A DNA stretch of 64,000 nucleotides from Nocardia colli (GCF_008704205.1 NZ_VXLC01000019.1:1-64000), one strand, 5' to 3'. Numbered from the stretch's first letter, positions 15,955 through 25,956 are shown. Numbers and translations are program-made. Notes: generated by a model not told the origin, from the letters alone.

Positions 15955-17445
15955 GTGGCGCCTCAGTACGACGCGGTCGTGGTCGGTGCGGGATTCGGTG
16001 GCATGGGGGCGGGCATCGAGCTCGATCGGCTCGGCCTGAGCAACTACGTCATCCTCGATCGCGAGAGCGATCTCGGCGGCACCTGGCACGTCAACCATTA
16101 CCCCGGCCTCGCGGTCGACATCGCCTCGGTCACCTACTCGTATTCCTTCGAGCCCAACCCGTATTGGACGCGACTGTTCGCGCCGGGCGCGGAGCTGAAG
16201 AAGTACGCAGGCCACATCGCGGACAAGTACGGCCTGCGCCGCCGCATGCGCTTCGGCACCGTGGTCGACGGCGCCCGCTGGGACGAGGAGCATCAGCACT
16301 GGGTGGTGTCGGTCGCGGGCGGTGAAACCCTCACGGGCCGTTACCTGCTCACCGCGACGGGCTTCCTGTCCCAGCCCTACACCCCGCCGTTCCCCGGCAT
16401 CGACTCGTTCGCCGGCAAGATCATCCACACCACCGCGTGGGAGGACGATTTCGACCTGACCGGTCGTAAGGCGGCGATCATCGGCACCGGCGCGACGGCC
16501 GTGCAGCTGGTGCCCGAGGTGGCCAAGCAGGCGCAGGCGCTCACCGTCTTCCAGCGCACCCCGATCTGGGTGGTGCCGAAGATCGACACCGCCATCCCGA
16601 AGCCGGTGCAGAAGCTGTTCGACCGGGTGCCCGCCACCCAGAAGGCCGCGCGGCTGTTCAACACCAGCCTGCTCGAGGCGCTCATGGTGGTCGGCGTGCT
16701 GCACTACACCCAGGCCAAGCCGCTGAACAAGGCCGCGAGCCTGCTCGCCAAGGCGCACCTGCGGACCTCGGTGCGGGACAAGGAAACCCGCAAGCAGCTC
16801 ACCCCGCACTACGACTTCGGCTGCAAGCGCCCCACCTTCTCCAACACCTACTTCCGCTCGTTCAACCAGCCGCACGTGCGCCTGGAGACGAACTCGATCG
16901 ACCATATCGAGGCCGACGGCATCGTCACCGCCGACGGGCACAAGACCGAGATCGACACGCTGATCCTGGCTACCGGCTTCAACCTGTGGGACGTGAACTT
17001 CCCGGCCATCGAGATCATCGGCCGCGACGGGGTCAACCTCGGAAAGTTCTGGCGGGACAACCGGTTCCAGGCCTACGAGGGCATCACCGTGCCGAAGTTC
17101 CCGAACTTCCTCAGCCTCAACAGCCCGTACTCCTACAGCGGCCTTTCCTACTTCACCACCATCGAGGCGCAGATGAAGCACATGGGACGGCTCTTCACCG
17201 AGCTGTTCCGCCGCGGCGAGCACACCTTCGAGGTGACCGAGGAGGCGAACGCAGGCTTCCTCGATCGGGTCACCGGCAAGCTCGGCACCTCGGTCTTCTA
17301 CGGCGGCGACTGCTCCACCGCGCGCAGCTACTACTTCAACCCGCACGGCGAGGCCGCGCTGCTGCGCCCGACCAGCACGCTCAACGCGCACCGCGAGGCG
17401 GTCAGCTTCCCGCTCGACGATTACGTCTACGGAAAGTCCGCCTGA
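15955..17445 (+). CDS. Flavin-containing monooxygenase, type I Baeyer-Villiger type
   Basis: 496 aa FAD/NADPH monooxygenase. FAD Rossmann motif GAGFGGMG at residues 11-18, the Baeyer-Villiger fingerprint FxGxxxHxxxW as FAGKIIHTTAW near residue 150, and the NADPH motif GTGATAVQ near 180, then ATGFNLWD near the C-terminal half. Expected to oxidise ketones to esters, or sulfides. GTG 15955 follows GGAGG with good spacing. Divergent TetR gene suggests induction by a ketone or steroid-like ligand; substrate not predictable. Confidence 0.9.
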   Translation: MAPQYDAVVVGAGFGGMGAGIELDRLGLSNYVILDRESDLGGTWHVNHYPGLAVDIASVTYSYSFEPNPYWTRLFAPGAELKKYAGHIADKYGLRRRMRFGTVVDGARWDEEHQHWVVSVAGGETLTGRYLLTATGFLSQPYTPPFPGIDSFAGKIIHTTAWEDDFDLTGRKAAIIGTGATAVQLVPEVAKQAQALTVFQRTPIWVVPKIDTAIPKPVQKLFDRVPATQKAARLFNTSLLEALMVVGVLHYTQAKPLNKAASLLAKAHLRTSVRDKETRKQLTPHYDFGCKRPTFSNTYFRSFNQPHVRLETNSIDHIEADGIVTADGHKTEIDTLILATGFNLWDVNFPAIEIIGRDGVNLGKFWRDNRFQAYEGITVPKFPNFLSLNSPYSYSGLSYFTTIEAQMKHMGRLFTELFRRGEHTFEVTEEANAGFLDRVTGKLGTSVFYGGDCSTARSYYFNPHGEAALLRPTSTLNAHREAVSFPLDDYVYGKSA

Positions 17446-17466
17446 CCTCTGACGCCCCGTTGCGCC

Positions 17467-17495
17467 AGCCCCGCCGGAACGATTCCGGCGGGGCT
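17467..17495. terminator. Bidirectional terminator after the monooxygenase
   Basis: Perfect 13-bp stem AGCCCCGCCGGAA / TTCCGGCGGGGCT with loop CGA between two converging genes. Confidence 0.85.
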
Positions 17496-17506
17496 CGCGC
17501 GCGCCG

Positions 17507-18853
17507 CTACTTGGCGATCTTGCGCAGCACCCATTCCGCGAGCGTCGGCGTCACCACCGAGTGTTCGGTATTGGTTGCGTTGCAACAGAATTCGGTGAGC
17601 GCCGTGTGCTCGGCGGTCACCTTGCGCAGATCCTTGTCCAGCTCGACCTCCCAGCTCATCGGGTCGAAGTCCAGCGCGATCGCGCTGACCGACGGGACGA
17701 AGCAGCTCCAGCGCTTGGCCTCCTCCAGGTCGATGCCGAGCGTGGTCGCGACCTGGCCGAACGAATCCAGCATGCCGCCGGGCGCGCCGTCGAACGGCGC
17801 CACCGCGCTGGTGGTCGAGGTGCGTGAGGTCAGCCCGAGGTGCATGCCGCCGATCGGCTGTTTGTCCCCGAACGCCGGCTGATACCGCGCGGTCGCGCTG
17901 CCGACCAGCCCGCCGAGGAACTTCTTGTCGAACACGACCTCCCCGGCCGGTAACGCGGGCCCCTGCCCGTCACCACGCCCGTTCGCGACGCCCAGCCGCA
18001 CCGGCCGCTGCGGGAATCCGCCCAGATCGGCCAGCTCCTGGACGAATTGGGCCCGTAACGGCGACGCGGTAGCGACCGGACCCGAATACCGCGCGTCCTC
18101 CACCCACGCCCACAACAGCTGCTGCGCCGCGGGGCTGCGAATCAGGCTGGCCTTGCTCGCTTTACCGGGCGTGAGCGTCTCGAAGAACTCGAAGAAATAG
18201 GCCATCTGCTGCAGGATCAGCGGAATCCACGCCCCGTTGTGTGGGGAATCCCAGGACAGATAGGTCCCGGTCCGATGGTCCTCGTCGTCCTTCTCCATCG
18301 CGGCGAGCGCGTACCGGGTGATCAGGCCGCCCATGCTCACCCCGCCCGTGATCAGCGGTGTTGTGCCCTGCTGCTCGGCCATCACCTTGTTGATGCAGGC
18401 CCGCGCCACCCCCGCGTTGACCTGGATGTAGTCGTGCCGGGCGTCGAATCCGAGCAACACGATGTCGATGCCCGCGGCGAGCAACTGGTCGAACAAGCGC
18501 TCACCCGCGTCGGAATAGGGGTGGTTGAACCACTGCCACAGACCGTCGAGGTCGCTGGCACCGTAGTTGAACCCGTCGGCGAAGATCATCGGATTCACCA
18601 GGCGCTCGTGCCCGTTCCCCAGATGCACCGCCGCCGTGCCCTTGCCGTATTTCCCCAGGTAGGAATGCTCGGAAACGAGCGGCCACTCGAACTCCGGGCG
18701 CCGCGCGGGCTCGCCGTTGCGGGCGTCCGGGGTGGCGAACCACGGTCCCGATTCGGCGCTGCGGGCCAGGTCGTAGAGTTCCGGCGCGGAAAGGTCCCCC
18801 GCCGCTTTCTGCAAGAGAGTTTTGACGTCGATTCTGGCTTCCTTGGCCATCAT
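17507..18853 (-). CDS. Alpha/beta hydrolase (lipase/esterase-like)
   Basis: 448 aa from ATG 18853 (or the adjacent ATG 18850, after AAAGGGGACG). The nucleophile elbow is GGVSMGGLITRYAL near residue 195, followed by TYLSWDSPHNGAW, a motif typical of lipases that handle long-chain esters, and a late GGMHLGL that may carry the catalytic His. No signal peptide, so cytoplasmic. The ORF extends 138 bp upstream without a ribosome site. Substrate unknown. Confidence 0.75.
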   Translation of the reverse strand: MMAKEARIDVKTLLQKAAGDLSAPELYDLARSAESGPWFATPDARNGEPARRPEFEWPLVSEHSYLGKYGKGTAAVHLGNGHERLVNPMIFADGFNYGASDLDGLWQWFNHPYSDAGERLFDQLLAAGIDIVLLGFDARHDYIQVNAGVARACINKVMAEQQGTTPLITGGVSMGGLITRYALAAMEKDDEDHRTGTYLSWDSPHNGAWIPLILQQMAYFFEFFETLTPGKASKASLIRSPAAQQLLWAWVEDARYSGPVATASPLRAQFVQELADLGGFPQRPVRLGVANGRGDGQGPALPAGEVVFDKKFLGGLVGSATARYQPAFGDKQPIGGMHLGLTSRTSTTSAVAPFDGAPGGMLDSFGQVATTLGIDLEEAKRWSCFVPSVSAIALDFDPMSWEVELDKDLRKVTAEHTALTEFCCNATNTEHSVVTPTLAEWVLRKIAK

Positions 18854-19210
18854 CGTCCCCTTTGTGTAGGCACAGAAGGTCCCGGGACACGTCTCGAAGA
18901 TCGCTGAGTTCGTGCGTAGATCAGGCTCCCCGGCCACGCCGTCGGGACGTCCTGCGCTGATGAATTCCCTGCGATTCCTACTGTAAGGCAACGGAATTCG
19001 TTACGGACGGGTTTCCCGCCGAAGAATTTCCGGGCAAACCGACCGGGCCTTTCGGACGCCGGTGGCCGTCTACGATTCGCCGTGCGATATGGCTCGCGGG
19101 CACATCGGCGCTCCCCAGCAGGTGTGCCGGTGTGGCGACGGAGACATGAACTGGCAGACTGTCTGGGTACATACCCATCCCACCCACAAGACTAGGGACT
19201 GACTTCGACG
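18854..19210. other. Intergenic region before the Sec operon
   Basis: 357 bp between divergently transcribed genes. It should hold the promoters of the hydrolase and of yajC (TAGGGACT near 19193 could be part of a -10), but I see no clear operator, RNA gene or ORF. An imperfect repeat GAATTCC..TGC / GCA..GGAATTC lies near 18961-18998. Confidence 0.4.
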
Positions 19211-19597
19211 ATGGAACTTCTGTTTCCGCTGCTGCTGGTAGCCCTGCTCGTGCCGATGTTCCTCGGCGTCCGCCGCCAGAAGCGGGAAGCCGCCAAGGTC
19301 ACGGAGATGCAGGACACCCTCAAGGCGGGCGACCAGGTCATCACCACGTCGGGGCTGTACGGCACCGTCGTCGATCTCGACGACACCACGGTTGATCTCG
19401 AGATCGCCGAGGAGGTCGTCACGACGTGGCTGCGCGCGGCCATCCGCGAGGTCCGCGTCGACACCGAGACGGTTGCCGACGAGGCCGATGCCGACACGAT
19501 CGCCGTCGAGCCGGCCGCCGACGCCAACGGCGCACACGTGGCCGACGCGGTCGAGGAATCCGCCGCGCAGACCGAGACCCGGCTCACCAAGGACTGA
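19211..19597 (+). CDS. yajC: Preprotein translocase subunit YajC
   Basis: 128 aa. One N-terminal membrane helix (MELLFPLLLVALLVPMFLG), then RRQKREAAKVTEMQDTLKAGDQVITTSGLYGTVVDLDDTTVDLEI, the conserved YajC core. It joins SecDF to assist the Sec pathway. An acidic, Ala-rich tail of about 45 residues follows. First gene of the yajC-secD-secF group. Confidence 0.95.
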   Translation: MELLFPLLLVALLVPMFLGVRRQKREAAKVTEMQDTLKAGDQVITTSGLYGTVVDLDDTTVDLEIAEEVVTTWLRAAIREVRVDTETVADEADADTIAVEPAADANGAHVADAVEESAAQTETRLTKD

Positions 19598-19771
19598 TCG
19601 TCCCCCGGTGTGCCCGCGCGCCGGATGCCGCCGCGACCACGGCCCTCGGCCGGCGCGCGACGGTGTCCGATTCGCGGGCCCCGTGGCGCACGCCACTACC
19701 GCCCGCACCGGCGTCGCCGGTGTGTGCCTGCCTGTTCCATGTTCGACTTCCCGCCTAGGAGATGACGTACT

Positions 19772-21475
19772 GTGCCACCTTCCCAGGGATCGGCGCATCC
19801 GCTCCGGCTGCTCGGCGTCTACGCCGCGCTGCTGGCCGTGATCTATGCGCTGGTGTTCTTCACCGGTGACAAATCCTCGACCCCACGGCTCGGCATCGAC
19901 CTCCAGGGTGGTACCCGGGTCACGCTGACCGCCCGAACGCCGGACGGCGGCAAGCCGAACCAGGACAGCCTGAAAAAGGCGCAGGACATCATCGAGAACC
20001 GGGTCAACGGTCTCGGTGTGGCCGGGTCCGAGGTCATCATCGACGGTGACAACCTGGTGATCACGGTGCCTGGCGACGACGGGCAGCAGGCGCGCGCGCT
20101 GGCGACCACCGCCAAGCTGTACATCCGTCCGGTGCTCAACGCCGTGCCCGCCGCGCAGCGTGGCCAGCAGCCCGCGCCGGGTGCGACCCCGCCGGGTGCG
20201 GTTCCGCCTGCTCCGCCGGGTGACGCACCGCCCGCCGCCAACGGTGCGCCTTCGGTAGGTGCTCCCGCCTCGGGTGGCGAGACCGTCGATCCGGCTCCGC
20301 AGCAGCGCGTGTTCCCCGCACAGGGACCTACGCAGCCGCCCGCGGACCCGAACCTCACGCCGCAGGAACAGGCGACCAAGGACATCCAGGACGCCAAGAC
20401 CATCCGGCAGAGCGCCGACCCGACCATCCAGCAGGCCGCGATGGCCACGCTGGACTGCAACAAGCCGGACCCGTTGCAGGGCAACGACGATCCGAACCTG
20501 CCGCTGGTCGCCTGCTCCACCGACGGCCAGGAGATCCTGCTGCTGGACAAGAGCCGCATCGACGGCCAGGAGATCAAGTCCGCCAGCTCGGGCCTGAACA
20601 CCCAGCAGGCGCGACACGAGGTCTACCTCGAGTTCAAGTCCGGCGGTAGCGACGCGTGGGCCCAGCTCACCGGCGAGTACGTCTACAAGCGGGTCGCCTT
20701 CGTGCTCGACACCAAGGTGGTCAGCGCGCCGACCGTGCAGCAGGGACCGCAGCAGGGTGGCCGCACCCAGATCTCCGGCAACTTCACCGCCGCGTCGGCG
20801 AAGGAACTGGCGAACACGCTGAAGTACGGCTCGCTGCCGCTGTCGTTCCAGACCTCCGAGGCCGAGACGGTGTCGGCGACGCTGGGGCTGTCCTCGCTGA
20901 AGGCGGGTCTGCTCGCCGGCGCGGTCGGCCTGGCCGTGGTCTTGCTCTACTGCCTCGCCTACTACCGGATGCTCGGGTTCGTCACCGGATTCTCTCTGGT
21001 GGCTTCGGGTCTCGCGGTGTACGGCATCATGGTGCTGCTCGGCAGATGGATCGGGTTCACCCTCGACCTGGCCGGCATCGCCGGTCTGATCATCGGTATC
21101 GGTATGACCGCCGACTCGTTCGTGGTGTTCTTCGAACGCATCAAGGACGAGATGCGCGAGGGCCGCAGTTTCCGTTCTGCCGCCCCGCGCGGCTGGCAGC
21201 GCGCCCGCCGGACGATTCTGTCCGGCAACGCGGTCAGCTTCATCGCCGCCGCGGTGCTCTACATCCTCGCGGTCGGCCAGGTGAAGGGCTTCGCGTTCAC
21301 CCTCGGCCTCACCACCATCCTCGACGTCGTCGTGGTGTTCCTGGTGACCTCGCCGCTGGTGTTGCTCGCCTCGCGCACGAACTACTGGGCCAAGCCGTCG
21401 GTCAACGGGCTCGGCGCGATCCAGCAGGTCGCGCGCGAGCGTAAGGCGGCCGAGGCCGCACTCGGGAAGGCGTGA
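19772..21475 (+). CDS. secD: Protein translocase subunit SecD
   Basis: 567 aa RND-fold membrane protein that uses proton flow to complete Sec export. TM1 at residues 12-30, LGIDLQGGTRVTLTA near 42, a Pro/Ala/Gly-rich insert at about 125-200 inside the first periplasmic domain, FTAASAKELANTLKYGSLPL, then TM2-6 including GIGMTADSFVVFFERIKDEMREG. GTG 19772 is the start. The proline-rich insert is typical of actinobacterial SecD. It overlaps or abuts secF. Confidence 0.97.
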   Translation: MPPSQGSAHPLRLLGVYAALLAVIYALVFFTGDKSSTPRLGIDLQGGTRVTLTARTPDGGKPNQDSLKKAQDIIENRVNGLGVAGSEVIIDGDNLVITVPGDDGQQARALATTAKLYIRPVLNAVPAAQRGQQPAPGATPPGAVPPAPPGDAPPAANGAPSVGAPASGGETVDPAPQQRVFPAQGPTQPPADPNLTPQEQATKDIQDAKTIRQSADPTIQQAAMATLDCNKPDPLQGNDDPNLPLVACSTDGQEILLLDKSRIDGQEIKSASSGLNTQQARHEVYLEFKSGGSDAWAQLTGEYVYKRVAFVLDTKVVSAPTVQQGPQQGGRTQISGNFTAASAKELANTLKYGSLPLSFQTSEAETVSATLGLSSLKAGLLAGAVGLAVVLLYCLAYYRMLGFVTGFSLVASGLAVYGIMVLLGRWIGFTLDLAGIAGLIIGIGMTADSFVVFFERIKDEMREGRSFRSAAPRGWQRARRTILSGNAVSFIAAAVLYILAVGQVKGFAFTLGLTTILDVVVVFLVTSPLVLLASRTNYWAKPSVNGLGAIQQVARERKAAEAALGKA

Positions 21476-21480
21476 ACGAG

Positions 21481-22701
21481 ATGACCAACCACACGAGCAC
21501 GTCGCGCACCCCGAACCCGGCCGAGACCACGGACGTGTTCGCCGCGGTGACCGAGCAGCCCAAGCACGGCTTCTTCAACCGCCTCTACACCGGCACCGGC
21601 GCCATCGACGTCATCGGCAAGCGCCGGATGTGGTACCTGATCACCGCCGCGATCATCCTGATCTCGTTGGGCAGCATGATCTTCCGCGGCTTCAACTTCG
21701 GGATCGACTTCGAGGGTGGTTCGCGGATCCAGTTCCCGGCCCAAGGTGCGAGTACCAGCCAGGTCGAGGAGGTCTACCGTTCCGCGATCGGCTCCGATCC
21801 GGTGTCGGTGCAGACCGTCGGCAGCGGCGGCAACGCCACCATCCTGATCCGCTCCGAAGCGCTGAACCGGGATCAGGTGGACACGCTGAACAACGCGCTG
21901 TTCACCAAGTTCCAGCCCAAGGGCAAGGACGGCAACCCGAGCCGCGCCGCGATCAGCGCCTCCGACGTCAGCGAGACCTGGGGTAGCCAGATCACCCGTA
22001 AGGCACTCATCGCGCTGGCGGTGTTCCTGGTCCTGGTCGCCGTCTACATCGCGGTGCGCTTCGAACCGCACATGGCGATCGCCGCGCTGGCCGCCCTGGT
22101 CTTCGACGTCACCGTGACGGCGGGCGTGTACTCGCTCGTCGGCTTCGAGGTGAGCCCGGCGACCGTGATCGGCATCCTGACCATCCTCGGCTTCTCGCTC
22201 TACGACTCGGTGGTCGTGTTCGACAAGGTCGAGGAAAACACCAGGGGCATTCTGCATTTGAACCGCCGCACCTACGGCGAGCAGGCCAACCTCGCGGTGA
22301 ACCAGACCCTGATGCGCTCGATCAACACCGCCCTCATCGGCATCCTGCCGATCGTCGGCCTGATGGTGATCGCGGTCTGGATGCTCGGCGTCGGCACGCT
22401 CAAGGACCTGGCGCTGGTGCAGCTGGTCGGCCTGCTGGTCGGCACCTACTCCTCGATCTTCTTCGCGACGCCGCTGCTGGTGTCGATCAAGGAGCGGTGG
22501 GGCCCGGTCGCGCGGCACACCGACAAGATCAAGGCCAAGCGGGCCGGCGTCGCCAGCGCGCGTGCGGGAGTCGAGGCCGAGCGCCGCGCGACCGCCGCGA
22601 CCGGTCGCTACGGCGACGAACCGCGCCGCTCGCGGGAACCGGGGCAGGCGCCCCGGCCGGGCGCGCGCCCCAGCGGGAAACGGCAGAAGCGGCGGAACTG
22701 A
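21481..22701 (+). CDS. secF: Protein translocase subunit SecF
   Basis: 406 aa. IDVIGKRRMWYLITAAIILISLG (TM1), FNFGIDFEGGSRIQF, periplasmic domain, then TM2-6 with FSLYDSVVVFDKVEENTR. The C-terminal 60 residues are basic and disordered. ATG 21481 has GGGAAGG 10 nt upstream; a GTG at 21472 overlapping the secD stop is the alternative. Partner of SecD in one heterodimer. Confidence 0.96.
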   Translation: MTNHTSTSRTPNPAETTDVFAAVTEQPKHGFFNRLYTGTGAIDVIGKRRMWYLITAAIILISLGSMIFRGFNFGIDFEGGSRIQFPAQGASTSQVEEVYRSAIGSDPVSVQTVGSGGNATILIRSEALNRDQVDTLNNALFTKFQPKGKDGNPSRAAISASDVSETWGSQITRKALIALAVFLVLVAVYIAVRFEPHMAIAALAALVFDVTVTAGVYSLVGFEVSPATVIGILTILGFSLYDSVVVFDKVEENTRGILHLNRRTYGEQANLAVNQTLMRSINTALIGILPIVGLMVIAVWMLGVGTLKDLALVQLVGLLVGTYSSIFFATPLLVSIKERWGPVARHTDKIKAKRAGVASARAGVEAERRATAATGRYGDEPRRSREPGQAPRPGARPSGKRQKRRN

Positions 22702-22720
22702 CACACAGGCAAGGGGTTTC

Positions 22721-24442
22721 ATGCGCAAGCCGGATAGCCGAGCGATACGTCTGATCGGAGTGCTGGCCGCGAGCACCCTGGCCGCCGGGTTGGTGGTCGG
22801 GTGCTCGAGCAAGAACCAGGTGCCGTCCATCGGTTACGCCGTCGATGCCACCATCGCCAGTTACAACGGCGGCAGCACGCTCGGCGCGAGCACCGGATCG
22901 ACCGCGGTGTTCAGCCGGGTGGTGACCGGGTTCTACTACACCGGACCGGACGGTCAGCAGGTCGCCGACACCGACTTCGGCACCGCCAAAGAGGTCCCCG
23001 GCGAGGTGCAGACCATCCAGTACCGGCTCAACCCGGACGGTGTGTACTCCGACGGGGTGCCGACCGCGTGCGACGATCTGGTGCTGGCCTGGGCCGCGCG
23101 CAGCGGCCGGTTCACCAAACCCGGTGACCGAGGCCAGGTTCCGCTGTTCGACGCGGCGAGCATCGCCGGCTACGCCGACATCGAGCGGGTCGACTGCCAG
23201 CCCGGTTCGCGCGACGCCACCGTGGTGTTCCGGCCGGGCCGGCACTACTCGGCGTGGCGCAACCTGTTCACCGCCGGCGAGCTGATGCCCGCGCACGTCG
23301 CCGCGCGGGTGGCGAACGTGCCGAATGTGGTGTCCGCCTTGCAAACCGGCGACCCGGGCGGGCTCGGCCGGATCTCCGACTTCTGGAACACCGGCTGGAA
23401 CTTCGCCGGGGGCAACCTCGACCTGACCAAGTTCCCGTCGTCCGGGCCGTACCGGATCGAATCCTTCAGCGACAAGGACGGTTTGGTCCTGGTCGCGAAC
23501 GAGCGGTGGTGGGGGAACAAGCCCGCGACCGGCCGGATCATGGTGTGGCCCAAGAACATCGATCTGAAGTCCAAGGTCAGGGACAGCGCCGCGGGTGTGG
23601 TCGACGTCGGCACCGGATCGGTGAAAGACCTGAACCTGGATGGTTTCCAGGTGCGCAACGTGGCGGGCCGCGGCGTCGAGCAGCTGGTGCTGGCGACCGG
23701 GGGAGTGTTCGGCTCGGTGGACATGCGCCGGGCGCTCGCGCTGTGCGTGCCGCGGCAGGCGCTGTTCGACAAGCTCGGCAAGGTGCCGGACGCGCCCAAG
23801 GAGGGGCTCGGCTCGGGGCCGTTGAACGCGCATATCGTGCAACAGGATTCGCTGTACTACCCGTCGGTGATCGGTGCCGCGGGCAAGTTCAACGGTGGTG
23901 ATGTCGGCGGCGCGACCCAGGCGGTCGCCGCGTCGCGGGCGAACAATCCGACCGTGCGCATCGGCTATCTGCGTCCTGATGATCGACGCGCGCAGACCGT
24001 GGCGATGATCACGGAGGCCTGTAAACCCGCGGGCATCAACATCGTCGACGCCGGAGCCCCCGATTTCACGCCGTCGCAGCTCACCGAGGGCAAAGTCGAC
24101 GCCGTCCTGGGTAGCACCGCGTCCGCGCCGGGGCCGGCCGGATCGCTGTCCGGGGTCGCGGCGACCAGTGCGTTGCGCGGTAGTAGCGGGATCAATTTCG
24201 GCCGATTCGGTAACGGCCGCTACGATTCCATCACCGATCAGCTTGCGGCCGACGACAACTCGACCACACAGCTGAATCTGCTCACCGAGGCCGAAAACCT
24301 GCTGTGGGCGGAGTTGCCGAGCATCCCCCTGTTCGCCTCGCCGCGCACCATCGCGTTCGGCGCCGGTCTGCAGAACGGGATAGCTGCGCCGAACCAGGCG
24401 GGGTCAGGGTGGAACATGGACCGCTGGGTGCTGAAGCGGTGA
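22721..24442 (+). CDS. Lipoprotein, ABC transporter substrate-binding protein family 5
   Basis: 573 aa. Type II signal peptide with lipobox LVVGC (Cys near residue 28), then a peptide/nickel-type binding fold: VQTIQYRLNPDGVYSDGVPTACDDLVLAW, FPSSGPYRIESF, and the C-terminal LLTEAENLLWAELPSIPLF typical of the family. It corresponds by position to the lipoprotein between secF and apt in Mycobacterium tuberculosis (Rv2585c, from memory). No permease genes are near, so transport is unproven. Start set by AGGCAAGGGG before ATG 22721. Confidence 0.88.
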   Translation: MRKPDSRAIRLIGVLAASTLAAGLVVGCSSKNQVPSIGYAVDATIASYNGGSTLGASTGSTAVFSRVVTGFYYTGPDGQQVADTDFGTAKEVPGEVQTIQYRLNPDGVYSDGVPTACDDLVLAWAARSGRFTKPGDRGQVPLFDAASIAGYADIERVDCQPGSRDATVVFRPGRHYSAWRNLFTAGELMPAHVAARVANVPNVVSALQTGDPGGLGRISDFWNTGWNFAGGNLDLTKFPSSGPYRIESFSDKDGLVLVANERWWGNKPATGRIMVWPKNIDLKSKVRDSAAGVVDVGTGSVKDLNLDGFQVRNVAGRGVEQLVLATGGVFGSVDMRRALALCVPRQALFDKLGKVPDAPKEGLGSGPLNAHIVQQDSLYYPSVIGAAGKFNGGDVGGATQAVAASRANNPTVRIGYLRPDDRRAQTVAMITEACKPAGINIVDAGAPDFTPSQLTEGKVDAVLGSTASAPGPAGSLSGVAATSALRGSSGINFGRFGNGRYDSITDQLAADDNSTTQLNLLTEAENLLWAELPSIPLFASPRTIAFGAGLQNGIAAPNQAGSGWNMDRWVLKR

Positions 24443-24479
24443 CAGGTGCTTGTGGTGTTGTGATGATGGAGAGGTGTCG

Positions 24480-25052
24480 ATGAGTAAGCACGCGGCGATC
24501 GAATCCGACGAGCTAGCCGCCGATCGGACCGGCCGGGCGGCCGAAGCGGTCGAGCGTCTGACCCGCTGGCGCGACGACTTCCCCACTCCCGGAGTCCGTT
24601 TCGCCGACCTCACACCCGTCTTCGCCGATGCCGAAGGCTTCCGCACCGTCGTCGACTGCCTCGCCTCCTGCGGCCCCGACGCCGACCTCGTCGCCGGCGT
24701 CGACGCCCGCGGCTTCCTCATCGGCGCCGCGGTGGCCGCCAGCCTCGGCACCGGCGTCCTCGCCGTCCGCAAGGCAGGCAAGCTGCCCCCGCCCGTCATC
24801 ACCCGCGAATACCAGCTCGAATACGGCACCGCCGCCTTGGAGATCCCCGCCGACGGCGTCCCGCTCGCCGGCAAACGCATCCTCCTGCTCGACGACGTGC
24901 TCGCCACCGGCGGCACCCTGGCCGCCGCAGCCGACCTCTTCACCCAGGCCGGCGCCGAGGTGATCGCCGCCGCCGTAGTCCTCGAACTGACTTTCCTGGA
25001 CGGCCGCGCACGCCAAGGGCACTACCCTGTGACCTCCATCGTCAAGGTCTGA
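24480..25052 (+). CDS. apt: Adenine phosphoribosyltransferase
   Basis: 190 aa. Converts adenine and PRPP to AMP (purine salvage). FPTPGVRFADLTPVFAD near residue 37, VAGVDARGFLIGAAVA near 75, and the PRPP-binding signature LLLDDVLATGGTLAAA near 137. ATG 24480 follows GGAGAGGTGTCG. In mycobacteria the next gene is rel; here 18.5 kb intervene. Confidence 0.95.
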   Translation: MSKHAAIESDELAADRTGRAAEAVERLTRWRDDFPTPGVRFADLTPVFADAEGFRTVVDCLASCGPDADLVAGVDARGFLIGAAVAASLGTGVLAVRKAGKLPPPVITREYQLEYGTAALEIPADGVPLAGKRILLLDDVLATGGTLAAAADLFTQAGAEVIAAAVVLELTFLDGRARQGHYPVTSIVKV

Positions 25053-25252
25053 TGTTCCCGGGTCGCGGAGGACAGGCAGCTGCGGCTGAGGTCTCCTCTT
25101 TGCTCGACAGCTAGCTGTTATCGATCCGGGCTCGAGATACTCGGGCGCGCGAGCTGCCGAGGTTCAGGCCGCCGCCTGCGACTTCGACGGGAAAGCGGCT
25201 GCCGGCTAGGTTGCCTTGGTTTATGGCGCGGCACTCGCGATTCGGGCCTTGT

Positions 25253-25939
25253 TCAGCGACTGTGCCAGCGTTCGACGACTTGGACCATTTGTGTGCCGAG
25301 ATAGTCGAGGTATTGGGCTATTTCGGTCAGGCGGGCGCCGGCGGGGGTGGTCGGTCCGAGGAGTTGGGCGCCGCGGTGGGCGGTTTCGACTTTTGCTTGG
25401 GCGGCGCGGGCGAGGTTGAGGGTGGTGCGGTGCCAGGTGTTGTTGTCGATGTAGTAGTGGTTGCGGCGGTGGGTGGTGCGGTCGCGGCGGATCAGGTCGC
25501 GTTCTTCCAGGGCGTTTACTGCGGTGGAGATCGAGGCGGGGCTGACCGCTAGTTGGTGGACCAGTTCGGCGGCGGTGAGGCTGCCGGAATCGGTGAGATG
25601 CAGGGCGGTCAGTACGCGGGCTTGCATTCGGGGCATGCCGTCGTAGACGAGCAAGTCGGTGAAGTGGGTGGCGAACTCGCTGAGGGCTTCATTGTCGGCG
25701 GGGAATCCGGCGGAGGTAGTCGGTGGGGTGGCGGCTTTGCTTCGGCGGGCGCGTGCGACGGTGGCGCGATGGGCTCGGTCTGCGCGATAACGGCCGGGAC
25801 CGCCGTTGCGGGTTACCTCGCGGCTGATCGTAGAGGCGGGGCGGTCTAGTTGGCGGGCGATCTGCGTGTAGCCGAGTCCTTCGGCCAGTGCGGCGGCGAT
25901 GCACTCGCGTTCGGGCAGGGTGAGTCGGCCTCCCGGCAT
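25253..25939 (-). CDS. MarR/GbsR-like regulator with N-terminal IS30-type HTH
   Basis: 228 aa. Residues 5-60 (LTLPERECIAAALAEGLGYTQIA then STISREVTRNGG and RYRADRAHRAT) match the HTH_38 DNA-binding head of IS30 transposases. Residues 90-228 form a winged helix of MarR/GbsR type (LTAAELVHQLAVSPASISTAVNALEERDLIRRD). A regulator with two DNA-binding domains is implied. GAAGGAGAA precedes ATG 25939. Divergent from the P450 gene, its likely target. Confidence 0.8.
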   Translation of the reverse strand: MPGGRLTLPERECIAAALAEGLGYTQIARQLDRPASTISREVTRNGGPGRYRADRAHRATVARARRSKAATPPTTSAGFPADNEALSEFATHFTDLLVYDGMPRMQARVLTALHLTDSGSLTAAELVHQLAVSPASISTAVNALEERDLIRRDRTTHRRNHYYIDNNTWHRTTLNLARAAQAKVETAHRGAQLLGPTTPAGARLTEIAQYLDYLGTQMVQVVERWHSR

Positions 25940-25956
25940 CGTGCGGTTCTCCTTCG

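Noticed and set aside
22721..24442. Complete oligopeptide ABC transporter
   Set aside because: Only the binding lipoprotein is present; neighbours are secF and apt, with no permease or ATPase.
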